NCBI RefSeq assembly: GCF_000244975.1
Contig: NZ_CM001440.1
Coordinates: forward strand, 1 to 64,000
Source of the DNA: Saccharomonospora cyanea NA-134
GTDB taxonomy: Bacteria; Actinomycetota; Actinomycetes; Mycobacteriales; Pseudonocardiaceae
Reading direction: 5' to 3'
DNA length: 64,000 nt
Shown: one piece after another, positions 22,195 through 30,326 of the stretch
Layout of the letters: every line of letters begins with the position of its first letter
How positions within the stretch are numbered: the stretch's first letter is position 1
Program-made: the position numbers and the translations under genes
Notes under the pieces: generated by a model
What the model was told of the DNA's origin: nothing
What the model saw: the letters and a program-made list of their open reading frames with translations, nothing else
Databases searched by the model: none

Positions 22195-22385
22195 CACGTC
22201 GCAGCTCCGCCATCAGCGAGTGGCGGCCGCCGCGATCCTTTCGCCTGGTCCACGCGCTCGGGAGCCACCTGGTCGGCGGGCACCACCTTCGCGTACTGAC
22301 TACCGTCGGCGTGCACGAGGGTTCTCGCCGAGGATTCACCGTCGCCGACCTCGTTCCAAACCCTTTCGTCCCAGGGGTTCAGCAG
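22195..22385 (-). pseudogene. Fragment resembling the N-terminal part of an aminoglycoside phosphotransferase (tentative)
   Basis: On the minus strand one frame reads NPWDERVWNEVGDGESSART followed by LVHADGSQYAKVVPADQV, which resembles the beginning of APH(3')-type kinases, where a G-x-S strand precedes the ATP-binding lysine. There is no start codon in a suitable place, and the frame stops after about 60 residues, before any catalytic H-G-D motif. If the identification is right this is a dead resistance-gene fragment. The call rests on short similarity recalled by eye. Confidence 0.3.
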
Positions 22386-22581
22386 TGCAGGTGCGGCTCA
22401 TGCGCTCGGACTCGTTCTCCCGCGTTGAGCTCGTTGCCGCCGTCGGGTGGGTTCGCCAGGCGGGTGCACCGAAATCTCGTGCGAGAGCCTGGGCGCGTCG
22501 TGAGGGGTTGCATGGCGTGGGCGGATGCCTAGGGGATGACCCAGCGGCGGCGGCCCGCACTGTCCTGGGCCCCGAGTGTCG

Positions 22582-23229
22582 TCACGCCCCGCGGTGCGCG
22601 CTCGTTGCCCCTGACGGTCGTAGGCCGGGCTGGGTAACGAGTGCGTCCCAGCTGCCCATGGCGGCGTCGACGATGGTGTGTGCCTGTGTGCGGGTGCAGC
22701 CGTCGCGGGCCTGGATGGAGATGCCGTGCAGCACGGTCTGCACGTAGAGCGCGGCCCCGGCCGCGTCTAGACCCGCGGGCACGTCGCCGTCGGCGATGCC
22801 GCGTTCGATGCGAGCCTCGATCTTGGCCCGGTCACGGTTGCGGCGTTCGGCGAGTGCGCGGCCGACGTCATCATGGGCCGCGCCGAGATTGAGTGCGGAG
22901 AGCACGATCATGCAGCCCGGCGGTGTCGTCGGGTCCGTGTAGGCGTCGGCGTTGCCGCGCAGGAGTGCCTCGATGGCAGTGCGGGTGGGCGTGAGGGCGA
23001 GTGCGTGGTCGGTGGGCGTGGTGCCGGGAGCGTCGTAGAGCTCGATGGCCTCGTCGAAGAGCTCGTTCTTGGAGCCGAACGCGGCGTACAGGCTCGTGGG
23101 GGTAATGCCGAGCTCCTGGGTGAGCATCGCCACCGACACACCCTCGTAACCGCGACGCCAGAACAGTTTCATCGCCGTGCGTAGCGCCGCGTCGCGATCG
23201 AAGGCGCGTGGGCGGCCTCGTGTCGCCAT
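22582..23229 (-). CDS. TetR family transcriptional repressor
   Basis: A 215-residue regulator. The N-terminal helix-turn-helix (about residues 10-55) contains AALRTAMKLFWRRGYEGVS and the recognition helix TPTSLYAAFGSKNELF; the remainder is the helical ligand-binding domain, with a Cys in TTPPGCMIV as in TetR_C-like subgroups. It is divergent from the dehydrogenase/SMR operon, and a perfect 13-base-arm palindrome lies between them, so it most likely represses both directions until an inducer binds. The ligand may be a toxic carbonyl or cationic compound, judging from the regulated genes. Confidence 0.9.
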   Translation of the reverse strand: MATRGRPRAFDRDAALRTAMKLFWRRGYEGVSVAMLTQELGITPTSLYAAFGSKNELFDEAIELYDAPGTTPTDHALALTPTRTAIEALLRGNADAYTDPTTPPGCMIVLSALNLGAAHDDVGRALAERRNRDRAKIEARIERGIADGDVPAGLDAAGAALYVQTVLHGISIQARDGCTRTQAHTIVDAAMGSWDALVTQPGLRPSGATSAHRGA

Positions 23230-23279
23230 CTGGGTGAGCCTCCTTGCTTGTCGTCGGCAACGTACCTTGCTTATTCGAG

Positions 23280-23315
23280 AGCGATCACTACATAATATCC
23301 AATGTAGTGATCGCT
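23280..23315. promoter_or_regulatory. TetR operator, perfect inverted repeat
   Basis: AGCGATCACTACA (23280-23292) and TGTAGTGATCGCT (23303-23315) are perfect inverted arms around TAATATCCAA. The spacer and flanks are A/T-rich, so the operator overlaps the likely divergent promoters. The inner arms ATCACTACA/TGTAGTGAT are typical TetR half-sites. Confidence 0.85.
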
Positions 23316-23351
23316 ACAGAATTCAAGAAGGTCATGGATGTGGAGGACGCG

Positions 23352-24092
23352 ATGGGCCCGTTGACTGGTAAGACCGCCCTGGTCACCGGAGGTAGCCGGG
23401 GAATCGGGGCGGCGATAGCGGCACGCTTGGCCGGCGACGGTGCCCGCGTGGCGCTGACCTACCGTTCGTCTCCGGACCGGGCGACCGGCGTGGTGGAGAG
23501 GATCAAGGCGGACGGCGGCACGGCGATCGCCGTGCCGGCCGCCATGGAGGACCCGCAGCAGGTTCGGGACGCCGTCGCAGCGACGGTGGAGGCATACGGC
23601 GGGCTGGACGTCGTGGTGAATAACGCCGGCGCCTTCCCCACCGGCGTCATCGACGAGTTGACCCTGGCCGACTTCGAGCATGCCGTGGCGATCCATGTCC
23701 GGGCCGTGTTCGCAGCCGTGCACGCCGCGCTGCCGACCATGGGCGCGGGCGGCAGGATCATCAGTATCGGGAGCAGCCTCGTCGAGCGGGTGCCCGGTCC
23801 CGGGATCAGCCTGTATGCGATGAGCAAGTCCGCCCTGGTCGGGTTCACCAAGGGCCTGGCCCGCGACCTGGGCCCGCGTGGGATCACCGCCGTCGTCGTC
23901 CATCCCGGGTCGACGGACACCGAGATGAACCCGGCCGATGCGCCCGAGGCCGAGGCCGAGCGTGCGATGACCGCGCTGGGGCGCTATGCCACCACTGACG
24001 ACATCGCCGCGCTTGTCGCGTACCTCGCCGGGCCGGGTGGTGCCTACATCACTGGCACCACGATCACCGTCGACGGCGGAGCCACGGCATGA
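23352..24092 (+). CDS. Short-chain dehydrogenase/reductase
   Basis: NAD(P)-dependent SDR of classical length (246 residues). It has the cofactor motif TGGSRGIG (residues 12-19), NNAG in VVVNNAGAFPTG, the catalytic Ser in ISIGSSL and the YxxxK motif as YAMSK, and ends with GTTITVDGG. The residue after the second strand (TYRSS) suggests NADPH preference. ATG 23352 was chosen for the family-typical start; GGAGGA ends 4 bases before it. ATG 23334 is an alternative. The substrate is unknown. The stop overlaps the first SMR gene (ATGA), so reduction and efflux are co-regulated by the TetR. Confidence 0.9.
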   Translation: MGPLTGKTALVTGGSRGIGAAIAARLAGDGARVALTYRSSPDRATGVVERIKADGGTAIAVPAAMEDPQQVRDAVAATVEAYGGLDVVVNNAGAFPTGVIDELTLADFEHAVAIHVRAVFAAVHAALPTMGAGGRIISIGSSLVERVPGPGISLYAMSKSALVGFTKGLARDLGPRGITAVVVHPGSTDTEMNPADAPEAEAERAMTALGRYATTDDIAALVAYLAGPGGAYITGTTITVDGGATA

Positions 24093-24511
24093 GTCCCGGA
24101 GAGAGCCGTCGACCACAGGCGCCTCGTGTCGTGGTCGCGGCTTGGAGTCTGGTTCTGGCGGCCGCGGGGCTGGAGATCTTCTGGGCGCTCGCGCTGACTG
24201 CGTCCGAGGGCCTGAGGCATGCGGGCTGGGCAGTTCTTGGAATCGCGATCGCGATCGCGAGCCTGATCATGCTCACTCGCGCGCTGCGGATACTGCCGCT
24301 GGGCACCGCCTACACCGTGTGGGTCGGCCTTGGTGCGGTCGGTGTCGCCGCCGCCGGTGCGCTCGTCCTGGACGAGCCACTTACCTGGCCCCGGGCAGCC
24401 TGTCTGGCCCTGATCATCGGCGGCGTCGTCGGACTCGCTAGGACCGACACCCCGCGGAAACCAAGGCAACAGACCGCCGTGCGGATCGAGGGCGGGGGTG
24501 GTGGGGGCTGA
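24089..24511 (+). CDS. Small multidrug resistance (SMR) transporter, first of a pair
   Basis: A 140-residue inner-membrane exporter with four helices. The first has the essential Glu in GLEIFWALAL (near residue 28) and the third the conserved LGTAYTVWVGLGAVG. It has extra tails: about 17 polar residues at the N terminus and a basic, glycine-ending C terminus, longer than the usual 105-110. Paired SMR genes usually encode heterodimers (EbrAB, YkkCD-like). It overlaps both neighbours by 1-4 bases. Likely substrate: cationic or guanidinium-type compounds. Confidence 0.9.
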   Translation: MSPGESRRPQAPRVVVAAWSLVLAAAGLEIFWALALTASEGLRHAGWAVLGIAIAIASLIMLTRALRILPLGTAYTVWVGLGAVGVAAAGALVLDEPLTWPRAACLALIIGGVVGLARTDTPRKPRQQTAVRIEGGGGGG

Positions 24512-24828
24512 TGGCCTGGGCACTCCTAATCCTCGCCGGGCTGTTAGAGATCGCCTGGTCGTACGCCTTGAAGAAGGCCGAGGGACTGCGCGAACCCGGC
24601 TGGGGCATCACCGGGATCACGCTGGCGATTTTGAGCCTGGTCCTGCTGTCACTCGCACTCCGGGAACTGCCGGTCGGAACCGCCTACGCGGTGTGGGTGG
24701 GCATCGGTGCCGTCGGCGTCGCCCTCACCGGCATCATCGCTTTCGGTGACAGGGCCACGCCACCACGCCTGGCCCTCCTCGCCGCGATCCTCGCCGGCAT
24801 CGTCGGCCTCAACCTCCTCGGCGGTTGA
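24511..24828 (+). CDS. SMR transporter, second of a pair
   Basis: A 105-residue four-helix exporter with LAGLLEIAWSYALKKAEG at the N terminus (essential Glu at residue 13) and VGTAYAVWVGIGAVG in helix 3. The helix 1 pattern with W and K resembles the SugE/Gdx guanidinium-exporter branch, while EmrE-type members have a different spacing. The start ATG overlaps the previous stop (TGATG), so the two subunits are probably produced in equal amounts as a heterodimer. Confidence 0.9.
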   Translation: MAWALLILAGLLEIAWSYALKKAEGLREPGWGITGITLAILSLVLLSLALRELPVGTAYAVWVGIGAVGVALTGIIAFGDRATPPRLALLAAILAGIVGLNLLGG

Positions 24829-25005
24829 TGTGGCCGTGAACGGTCGAGACCGCGGGCGGGCGTCCCAGGTGAAGCTGGGTTCATCGCCGACATAGAGGCT
24901 CACCCGCTTGCCAGGGCACCCCGCGGTGTCGCGTTCGTTTCGGCCGTCACGCCGCGGGTAGCTCGTACGAAAGCACTCGGCCAGCGAGGAGAGCCTGGAG
25001 GCGTC

Positions 25006-25230
25006 ATGGGATCGAATCCGGACCGTCCCTTGCGGGACGACGACATGCAGACCGTCGGTGGAGGTGGCTCCGGGCCGGGAGGCCGGGGCCAGGACGCCGA
25101 CAGCACCGACCGTGGTGACGACACCGACGTGCGGGACGCGGACGCCGACGCGAAAGACGCCGATACCGACGCGCAGGACGCCGACAGCGACGCGCAGGAC
25201 GCGGACAGCACGGACTCGCGAGATGCGTGA
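25006..25230 (+). CDS. Short acidic repeat peptide, possible precursor peptide
   Basis: A 74-residue peptide of extreme composition. The N-terminal third (NPDRPLRDDDMQTVGGGGS, then GPGGRGQ) could be a leader ending in a glycine-rich hinge. The rest is a run of DAD/DSD/DTD-type units (for example DADTDAQDADSDAQDADST), about one third Asp, with no aromatic, Cys or hydrophobic residues. It is certainly disordered. ATG 25006 follows GGAGG with a 4-base gap. It ends 9 bases before the JmjC oxygenase gene, which suggests it is the substrate or partner of that enzyme. The RiPP-precursor idea is inference; a metal-binding or regulatory peptide is the alternative. Confidence 0.7.
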   Translation: MGSNPDRPLRDDDMQTVGGGGSGPGGRGQDADSTDRGDDTDVRDADADAKDADTDAQDADSDAQDADSTDSRDA

Positions 25231-25239
25231 GGGTTAGCC

Positions 25240-26400
25240 GTGGCTGGGGCCCTTGAGCGGTGCGTCGGTGACGTCGGCCAGTTCGCCGACGAGGTGTGGG
25301 GTAAACGGGCCTTGGTGCACGGGCCGACCGTGGACGGGTTCGAGGACCTGCTGAGCCTCGACGGTGTGGACGAGCTGCTGACGGAGCATTCGTTGCGCAG
25401 TCCGGCCTTCCGGCTCGTCCGGGAAGGCCGGACGTTGCCGCTGTCGGACTACACGCGCACGGCTCGGATCGGCGGCACACCGGTGACCGGCGTCGCGGAC
25501 CCGGCACGGATACTGGCCGCGGTCGAGGGCGGCGCCACTCTGGTGTTGCAGGGGCTCCACCGGTACTGGCCCCCGCTGGCAGGCTTCTTCCGGGAGCTGG
25601 AACTCAGCCTCGGCCATCCCTGCCAGGTGAACGCCTACGTGACGCCTCCCGGCGCGCAGGGGCTACGGCCACATTCCGATCGGCACGACGTCTTCGTGCT
25701 GCAGGCGTTCGGGTCGAAGTCGTGGCAGGTGTGGCCCGCTCCGGGTGAGGGAGCCGAGGCGGACCGAGGCGCTGAGGACGTCGAGCTGGAACCGGGTACG
25801 GCCCTCTACCTGCCGACGGGCACTCGACATGCGGCCCGAGCGCAACACGACGTCTCCGGGCATCTCACCGTCGGGATACATCCGGCGCGGTGGCGGGACC
25901 TGCTGGAAGCCGCCGTCACACGAGTGCTCGACGATCCGGCGTGGACATCGCCACTGCCGGTGCGATACCACCGGCAGCGGGATTCGGTGGTCAACGAGCT
26001 CGGACGCCACCTCAAGCAGCTGGGCGCCCAGCTGATGGCGACGGATCCGTCCGATCCGGTGGAGGAACGCGTCGAGCGCTTCCTCACGTCCCGGCCGCCG
26101 ATGCTGCGCGGAGGGCTTTCCGACCGCCTCCGGCTGTCCACGATGGACGACTCCGCTCGGGTGCGCAGGCGTCCGGGCTCGGTGTGCGAGCTCCGTGCCG
26201 GTGGGGCCGGAGTTCTGCGGGTCCTTCTCGGTGATCGGGAGCTGCGGGTCCCGGACCGGCTCGAACCGGCGATCCGCGAGATCGCCGCGAGCGACGGCCT
26301 CACCGTTCGGGAGCTCGCCGACCATCTCGACCCGACCAGCCGCCTGGTCCTCGTACGGCGCCTCGTGCGGGAAGGTCTGCTCGAGGTCGTGGATGCCTAG
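25240..26400 (+). CDS. JmjC-domain cupin oxygenase (ROX/YcfD-like)
   Basis: Fe(II)/2-oxoglutarate-dependent protein hydroxylase of the bacterial ribosomal-oxygenase type (386 residues). The double-stranded beta-helix shows the iron triad His145-x-Asp147 (LRPHSDRHDVFVLQ) and His197 (PTGTRHAARA); GSKSWQVW follows the first strand as in YcfD-like enzymes. The C-terminal 100 residues look like the winged-helix domain of this family (VRELADHLDPTSRLVLVRRL). ROX enzymes hydroxylate Arg or His of ribosomal proteins, but here the gene follows an acidic repeat peptide, so another target is possible. GTG 25240 has GAGGG 6 bases upstream. It overlaps the next gene by 8 bases. Confidence 0.88.
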   Translation: MAGALERCVGDVGQFADEVWGKRALVHGPTVDGFEDLLSLDGVDELLTEHSLRSPAFRLVREGRTLPLSDYTRTARIGGTPVTGVADPARILAAVEGGATLVLQGLHRYWPPLAGFFRELELSLGHPCQVNAYVTPPGAQGLRPHSDRHDVFVLQAFGSKSWQVWPAPGEGAEADRGAEDVELEPGTALYLPTGTRHAARAQHDVSGHLTVGIHPARWRDLLEAAVTRVLDDPAWTSPLPVRYHRQRDSVVNELGRHLKQLGAQLMATDPSDPVEERVERFLTSRPPMLRGGLSDRLRLSTMDDSARVRRRPGSVCELRAGGAGVLRVLLGDRELRVPDRLEPAIREIAASDGLTVRELADHLDPTSRLVLVRRLVREGLLEVVDA

Positions 26401-27307
26401 ACCGCTGTCCCGATGCCGAGCCCTCAGCGTGGATCTGCACGAGTCGCTGCATGGCACCGCCTCCACGGTACGCAGGTGGGTGCTGATCGAGGAGCCTGGT
26501 CCGTGGGGGCCGGACGCGCTGCGCGACAACCGCCTGGACCCGGAGCTGATGTCACGAATACGCGAGATGGTTCGCCCGCTGCGCCTGCGGGTGGTCCTCA
26601 TTCGCCGGGTGCACCGCCGCAGGGGAGCGAGCCCAGAGCGTCGACGGTGCCTTCTCGCCTGGACAGGATCCAAGGGCGGATGGGTCGAGGAAGCGGTGCT
26701 CGACGCCCCCGAGCAGGTACTGGAGCTGGACTTGGAGGCGCTCTCACACGGGCGTTCGCCGGGGTTGCGCAAGGTCGCCCACCCGCTCTACCTCGTCTGC
26801 ACCCACGGGTCCCACGACCCGTGCTGCGCCGAACAGGGGCGACCGGTGGCGCGGGCGCTGGCCGACGGTCTCCCGCAGCAGACGTGGGAGGTCTCCCACA
26901 TCGGCGGGGACCGGTTCGCCGCCAACATCCTCGTCCTTCCCCAGGGCCTCTACTACGGGCGCGTACCTCCGGAAGCCGCCGTCTCCCTGGCCCGAACGCA
27001 CGAGCGTGGGGAGGTCGAGGTGCGGTACCTCAGAGGGCGCACCGCATACGACTTCGGCGTGCAGGCAGCGGAATGTCTCCTGCGGAGGCGGACGGGCATC
27101 CGCGGGATCGACGACCTGCCGCTGCGGTCCGCGCGCAGAGAAGGGGACGAGACCGAAGCGGTTTTCACGGCCCCGCAGGGAGGCCGCTACCGCGTGCGGG
27201 TGCGCACCACGGCCGACTCCATCGACCGAGCACTCACGTGTCACGCACGGCGTCCGTCCGCTCCGCCTGAGCACGAGCTCGTGGAGTGGCACCTGGAAAC
27301 GGCCTGA
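26393..27307 (+). CDS. Sucrase/ferredoxin-like family protein
   Basis: A thioredoxin-fold, probably [2Fe-2S]-binding protein of the Sucraseferredoxin-like family (304 residues). The N terminus has the family pattern with Cys near residue 8, GTASTVRRWVLIEEPGPWG and DAL; the C-terminal half has VCTHGSHDPCCAEQGRP near 136, whose cysteines would bind the cluster, followed by EVSHIGGDRFAANILVLP. Members are of unknown function but are expected to carry electrons. The ATG lies inside the end of the JmjC gene (8-base overlap), so the two are coupled. This suggests a joint role, possibly as reductant or as a partner in modifying the peptide at 25006. Confidence 0.88.
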   Translation: MPRPLSRCRALSVDLHESLHGTASTVRRWVLIEEPGPWGPDALRDNRLDPELMSRIREMVRPLRLRVVLIRRVHRRRGASPERRRCLLAWTGSKGGWVEEAVLDAPEQVLELDLEALSHGRSPGLRKVAHPLYLVCTHGSHDPCCAEQGRPVARALADGLPQQTWEVSHIGGDRFAANILVLPQGLYYGRVPPEAAVSLARTHERGEVEVRYLRGRTAYDFGVQAAECLLRRRTGIRGIDDLPLRSARREGDETEAVFTAPQGGRYRVRVRTTADSIDRALTCHARRPSAPPEHELVEWHLETA

Positions 27308-27350
27308 CCGCGATGGCCACGCGGCCACGCCAGCCGTGTCACCGCGGGGC

Positions 27351-28346
27351 TCAGCGCTGGACCGGGTCGCCTCCGGCGCTGAGGAACGCCTCCAGTTCAG
27401 CGGGCGTGGGGGCGGCCTCCCAGTCGCCCGCCATCGTGCACATCACGGCCCCGCACGCGTTCGCGCGGACGAGTTTCTCCTCGACGCTCCGCCCCTGGAC
27501 GTCGCCGCTGAGGTAACCGGCCACGAACGCGTCTCCCGCACCGACGGTGTCGACCACGTCGACGCGGTGCCCCGGAGCGTGGACGACGGAGCCGTCGGCG
27601 TATGCCGACGCACCGTCGGCGCCCCGCTTCACGACGATCTCGCGCGCTCCGGTGGGATCGAGTGCGCGGGCGAGCGCGCCGATCTCCTCGTCTCCCGGGG
27701 CCGAGCCCGGCTCGGGACCGTCCCCGGCCCCGCCGGGGACCACGTGCGCGAGCTCGTCGGGGGAACCGAACAGGAGGTCCGCCTCCGCGGCGAGCTCACC
27801 GAGCACCTCCGCGGCGACGTGGGCGGGAGCGAGCGTGGAGCGGTAGTTCACGTCGAAGCTCACGCGCACCCCGGCCTCCCGCGCCCGCCGCACCACGGAT
27901 AGACACGCCTCGCGCGCGGAATCCGACAGCAGCGGAGTGATGCCCGTGAGGTGCACGAGCCCGGCACTCTCGACGAGACCCGCGGGCACGTCCGTCGCGG
28001 TCAACCGCGAACCGGCGGAGCCGGCACGGTAGTAGTACACCCGTGCGGTCCCCGGTCCCGTGAGCTCCTTGAGCATGAGGCCCGTCGCCGCGTCGGGGTC
28101 GAGGTGGGCACGCACGTCGACGCCCTCACCCCGGATCTCACGCACGACACGCCTGCCCAGCGAGTCGTCGCCGACACGTCCGATCCAGGTGACCGGCACA
28201 CCGAGGCGGCTCAGGCTGACGGCGACGTTCGTTTCGGCGCCGCCGATCCCCACGTGCATCTCGGACACGTGGGCGAGCGAACCGATCCGCCCTCCGGTGA
28301 GCAGGCCCATCGTCTCGCCGAGGGTGAGGACCCTGGGGGCCGTCAT
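27351..28346 (-). CDS. kdgK: 2-keto-3-deoxygluconate kinase (PfkB family)
   Basis: Phosphorylates 2-keto-3-deoxygluconate to KDPG. The 331-residue protein starts with the KDG-kinase-like LTLGETMGLLT, has the sugar-binding GGAETNVAVSLSRLG near 38 and the PfkB signature VDVVDTVGAGDAFVAGYL near 275 with the catalytic Asp. ATG 28346 overlaps the eda stop (ATGA), which fixes the start and couples the two. It is the last gene of the uronate operon and converges with the sucrase/ferredoxin-like gene. Confidence 0.88.
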   Translation of the reverse strand: MTAPRVLTLGETMGLLTGGRIGSLAHVSEMHVGIGGAETNVAVSLSRLGVPVTWIGRVGDDSLGRRVVREIRGEGVDVRAHLDPDAATGLMLKELTGPGTARVYYYRAGSAGSRLTATDVPAGLVESAGLVHLTGITPLLSDSAREACLSVVRRAREAGVRVSFDVNYRSTLAPAHVAAEVLGELAAEADLLFGSPDELAHVVPGGAGDGPEPGSAPGDEEIGALARALDPTGAREIVVKRGADGASAYADGSVVHAPGHRVDVVDTVGAGDAFVAGYLSGDVQGRSVEEKLVRANACGAVMCTMAGDWEAAPTPAELEAFLSAGGDPVQR

Positions 28347-28990
28347 TCGGCTCCACTCCCCGTGCACACCTCGACGAACCGGCGCGCTCGCGCCGCGAGG
28401 GCGGCGAGCTCACCGCCTGCGAGCGCGTCTCCGAGGAGCGGGCCGCCGACGCTCACCGCCGCCGCACCGGCGGAGAGCCAGGCCCGCGCCGCTTCGAGGT
28501 CCACTCCTCCGGACGGGATGACGGCGAGGTCGGGGAACGGTCCGCGCAGGTCCTTGAGGTAGCCGGTGCCCACCTGGCCGGCCGGGAACAACTTCACCGC
28601 GGGGACTCCACGGTTCCACGTGGAGTGCAGCTCGGTGGGGGTGAGCCCACCGGGGACGACGGCGATGTCGAGAGCGAGGGCGCGGTCGACGACGGGGAGG
28701 TCGGAGACCGGGGTGACGAGGTAGTGGGCTCCCCCGTCGACGGCGGCGTCGACGTCGTCCGGACGCGTCACGGTGCCGATCCCGATGTCGGCCGTCGCCC
28801 CGTACCGTTCGACGAGTCCGGGCAGCGCGGCGAACGTTCCGGGAGTCGTGAGGGTGAGTTCGAAACTCCGCACACCCGCCTCGACCATGGTGTCGATCAC
28901 CGGCACGTAGTCCTCCGCGCGCTCACCTCGGATGACGACGACGAGACGCGAGGCGGCGGTCCGCTGCGGCAGTGTCTGGCGCTGGCTCAT
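28343..28990 (-). CDS. eda: KDPG aldolase (2-keto-3-deoxy-6-phosphogluconate aldolase)
   Basis: Cleaves KDPG to pyruvate and glyceraldehyde-3-phosphate. The 215-residue TIM-barrel protein has RLVVVIRGE near residue 15, the catalytic Glu region SFELTLTTPG, GIGTVTRPDDVDAA and the Schiff-base lysine in VPAVKLFPAG near 130, with the phosphate-binding PSGGVDLE downstream. It overlaps kdgK and follows manD by 18 bases, so these enzymes of consecutive steps are made from one transcript. Confidence 0.92.
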   Translation of the reverse strand: MSQRQTLPQRTAASRLVVVIRGERAEDYVPVIDTMVEAGVRSFELTLTTPGTFAALPGLVERYGATADIGIGTVTRPDDVDAAVDGGAHYLVTPVSDLPVVDRALALDIAVVPGGLTPTELHSTWNRGVPAVKLFPAGQVGTGYLKDLRGPFPDLAVIPSGGVDLEAARAWLSAGAAAVSVGGPLLGDALAGGELAALAARARRFVEVCTGSGAE

Positions 28991-29008
28991 GCTGTCCGTC
29001 CTCTCGAC

Positions 29009-30253
29009 TCACCAGTCGTGCACGGTGCCGTCCAGCAGGCGGTTCACCGGGAGGTAGGCGGCGGTGTAGGGGTGGCGGGTGGCGAGGTCCTCGTCGAGTT
29101 CCGCACCGAGGCCCGGGGTGTCGCCGGGGTGGAGGAAACCACGGTCGAACGTGTACGAGGTGCGGAACACCTCGAGCGTGAGGTCGCTGTGCGGCATGTA
29201 CTCCTGGATGCCGAAGTTGTGGATCGCCAGGTCGATGTGGAGCGCGGCCGCCATGCCGATCGGCGAGACGTCGGTGGGACCGTGGATGCCCGAACGGATC
29301 CCGTAGACGGCGGCGAAGTCGAGCAGCTTCTTCATCCCCGTGACACCGCCGGTGTGCGTGGGGGCCGAACGCACGTAGTCGATGAGCCGTTCGGTGATGA
29401 GCGTCTGGTAGTCGTACACGGAGTTGAAGACCTCACCCGTGGCCAGTGGCGTGGTGCTGTGCTGCCGGATCAGCCGGAACGCCTGCTGGTCCTCGCCGGG
29501 GGTGGCGTCCTCCAGCCAGAAGAGGTCGTACGGTTCGAGGGACTTCGCGAGGCGTGCCGCCTCGATCGGGGACAGGCGGTGGTGACTGTCGTGGAGCAGT
29601 CGCAGCTCGGGCCCGAACTCCTCCCGCACCTTCTCGAAGATCGACGGAACGTGCCGCAGGTACGCGGGCGTGTCCCAGTCCTCCTCCTCGGGCCGGGTGG
29701 CGGCACTTCCGTCGGCGGCACGGTGCGCGGGTTCGTAGTCGTACTTCTCGCCGGGCTTCGCCGTCGCCGAAACGCCGTACACGGAGTCGAGCCCCGGGAC
29801 ACCCGTCTGGATACGGACCGCGGTGTAGCCCTCGGCCACGTACCCGCGGATCGCCTGGGCCAGTGCGGCGTAGTCGTTGCCGGAGGCGTGCGCGTAGACG
29901 CGGAGCTTCTCGCGGCTCGCCCCACCGAGCAGCTGGTAGAGCGGGACGCCCGCCTTCTTCGCCTTGATGTCCCACAGCGCCATGTCGACGGCGGCGATCG
30001 CGGCCATCGTCACGGGACCGCGCCGCCAGTACGCGCCGCGGTACAGGTACTGCCACGTGTCCTCGATCCGGTCCTCGTCCCGGCCGACGAGGGTGCTCGC
30101 GAGGTGGTCCCGCAGGTACGACGCGACGGCGAGTTCGCGCCCGTTGAGCGTCGCGTCGCCCCAGCCGACGACACCGTCGGAGGTGACGATCTTGAGGGTG
30201 ACGAAGTTGCGTCCGGGGCTCGTGACGATGACGTCGACGGTCGAGATGCTCAC
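29009..30253 (-). CDS. manD: D-mannonate dehydratase, enolase-superfamily ManD type
   Basis: Dehydrates D-mannonate (some members D-gluconate) to 2-keto-3-deoxygluconate. The 414-residue protein has the ManD/RspA capping domain, with [19 protein letters not shown] near 72-90 and [16 protein letters not shown], and barrel metal ligands in [20 protein letters not shown] and [22 protein letters not shown] lies near 315 and the C terminus closes with LLDGTVHDW. It differs from the UxuA family, which has another fold. GTG 30253 was chosen because the protein then begins [18 protein letters not shown] as in ManD. Clustering with uxuB, kdgK and eda favours mannonate as substrate. Confidence 0.9.
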   Translation of the reverse strand: MSISTVDVIVTSPGRNFVTLKIVTSDGVVGWGDATLNGRELAVASYLRDHLASTLVGRDEDRIEDTWQYLYRGAYWRRGPVTMAAIAAVDMALWDIKAKKAGVPLYQLLGGASREKLRVYAHASGNDYAALAQAIRGYVAEGYTAVRIQTGVPGLDSVYGVSATAKPGEKYDYEPAHRAADGSAATRPEEEDWDTPAYLRHVPSIFEKVREEFGPELRLLHDSHHRLSPIEAARLAKSLEPYDLFWLEDATPGEDQQAFRLIRQHSTTPLATGEVFNSVYDYQTLITERLIDYVRSAPTHTGGVTGMKKLLDFAAVYGIRSGIHGPTDVSPIGMAAALHIDLAIHNFGIQEYMPHSDLTLEVFRTSYTFDRGFLHPGDTPGLGAELDEDLATRHPYTAAYLPVNRLLDGTVHDW

Positions 30254-30326
30254 GGGACTCGCTTCCTTCCGGGGCGGTGGGGCCGGTGGTGAGTGTCGGG
30301 AGTGGACGGTTTCGGGCCGGTGCGGA

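Larger units (their letters stand above)
21599..22581. other. Gene-remnant region at the right end of the island
   Basis: Nearly 1 kb without an intact gene. It holds two minus-strand remnants listed separately (21796-22045 and about 22195-22385). No copy of the tRNA-Ala 3' end was found that could be an attR, and no terminal inverted repeats of an insertion sequence were recognised. Composition looks less GC-biased than the core genes. This fits a decaying junction of an integrated element. Confidence 0.55.

Noticed and set aside
21599-22581. attR copy of the tRNA-Ala 3' end or insertion-sequence ends
   Set aside because: Scanning by eye found no repeat of the tRNA tail and no terminal inverted repeats; a computed search could still find short ones.
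22005-22747. Plus-strand open frames across the remnant region
   Set aside because: Composition is that of shadow frames, and protein-like stretches there are on the minus strand.
28613-28626. Second parS-like sequence GTTCCACGTGGAGT inside eda
   Set aside because: The last two bases break the symmetry and it lies within coding sequence; a chance match is as likely.
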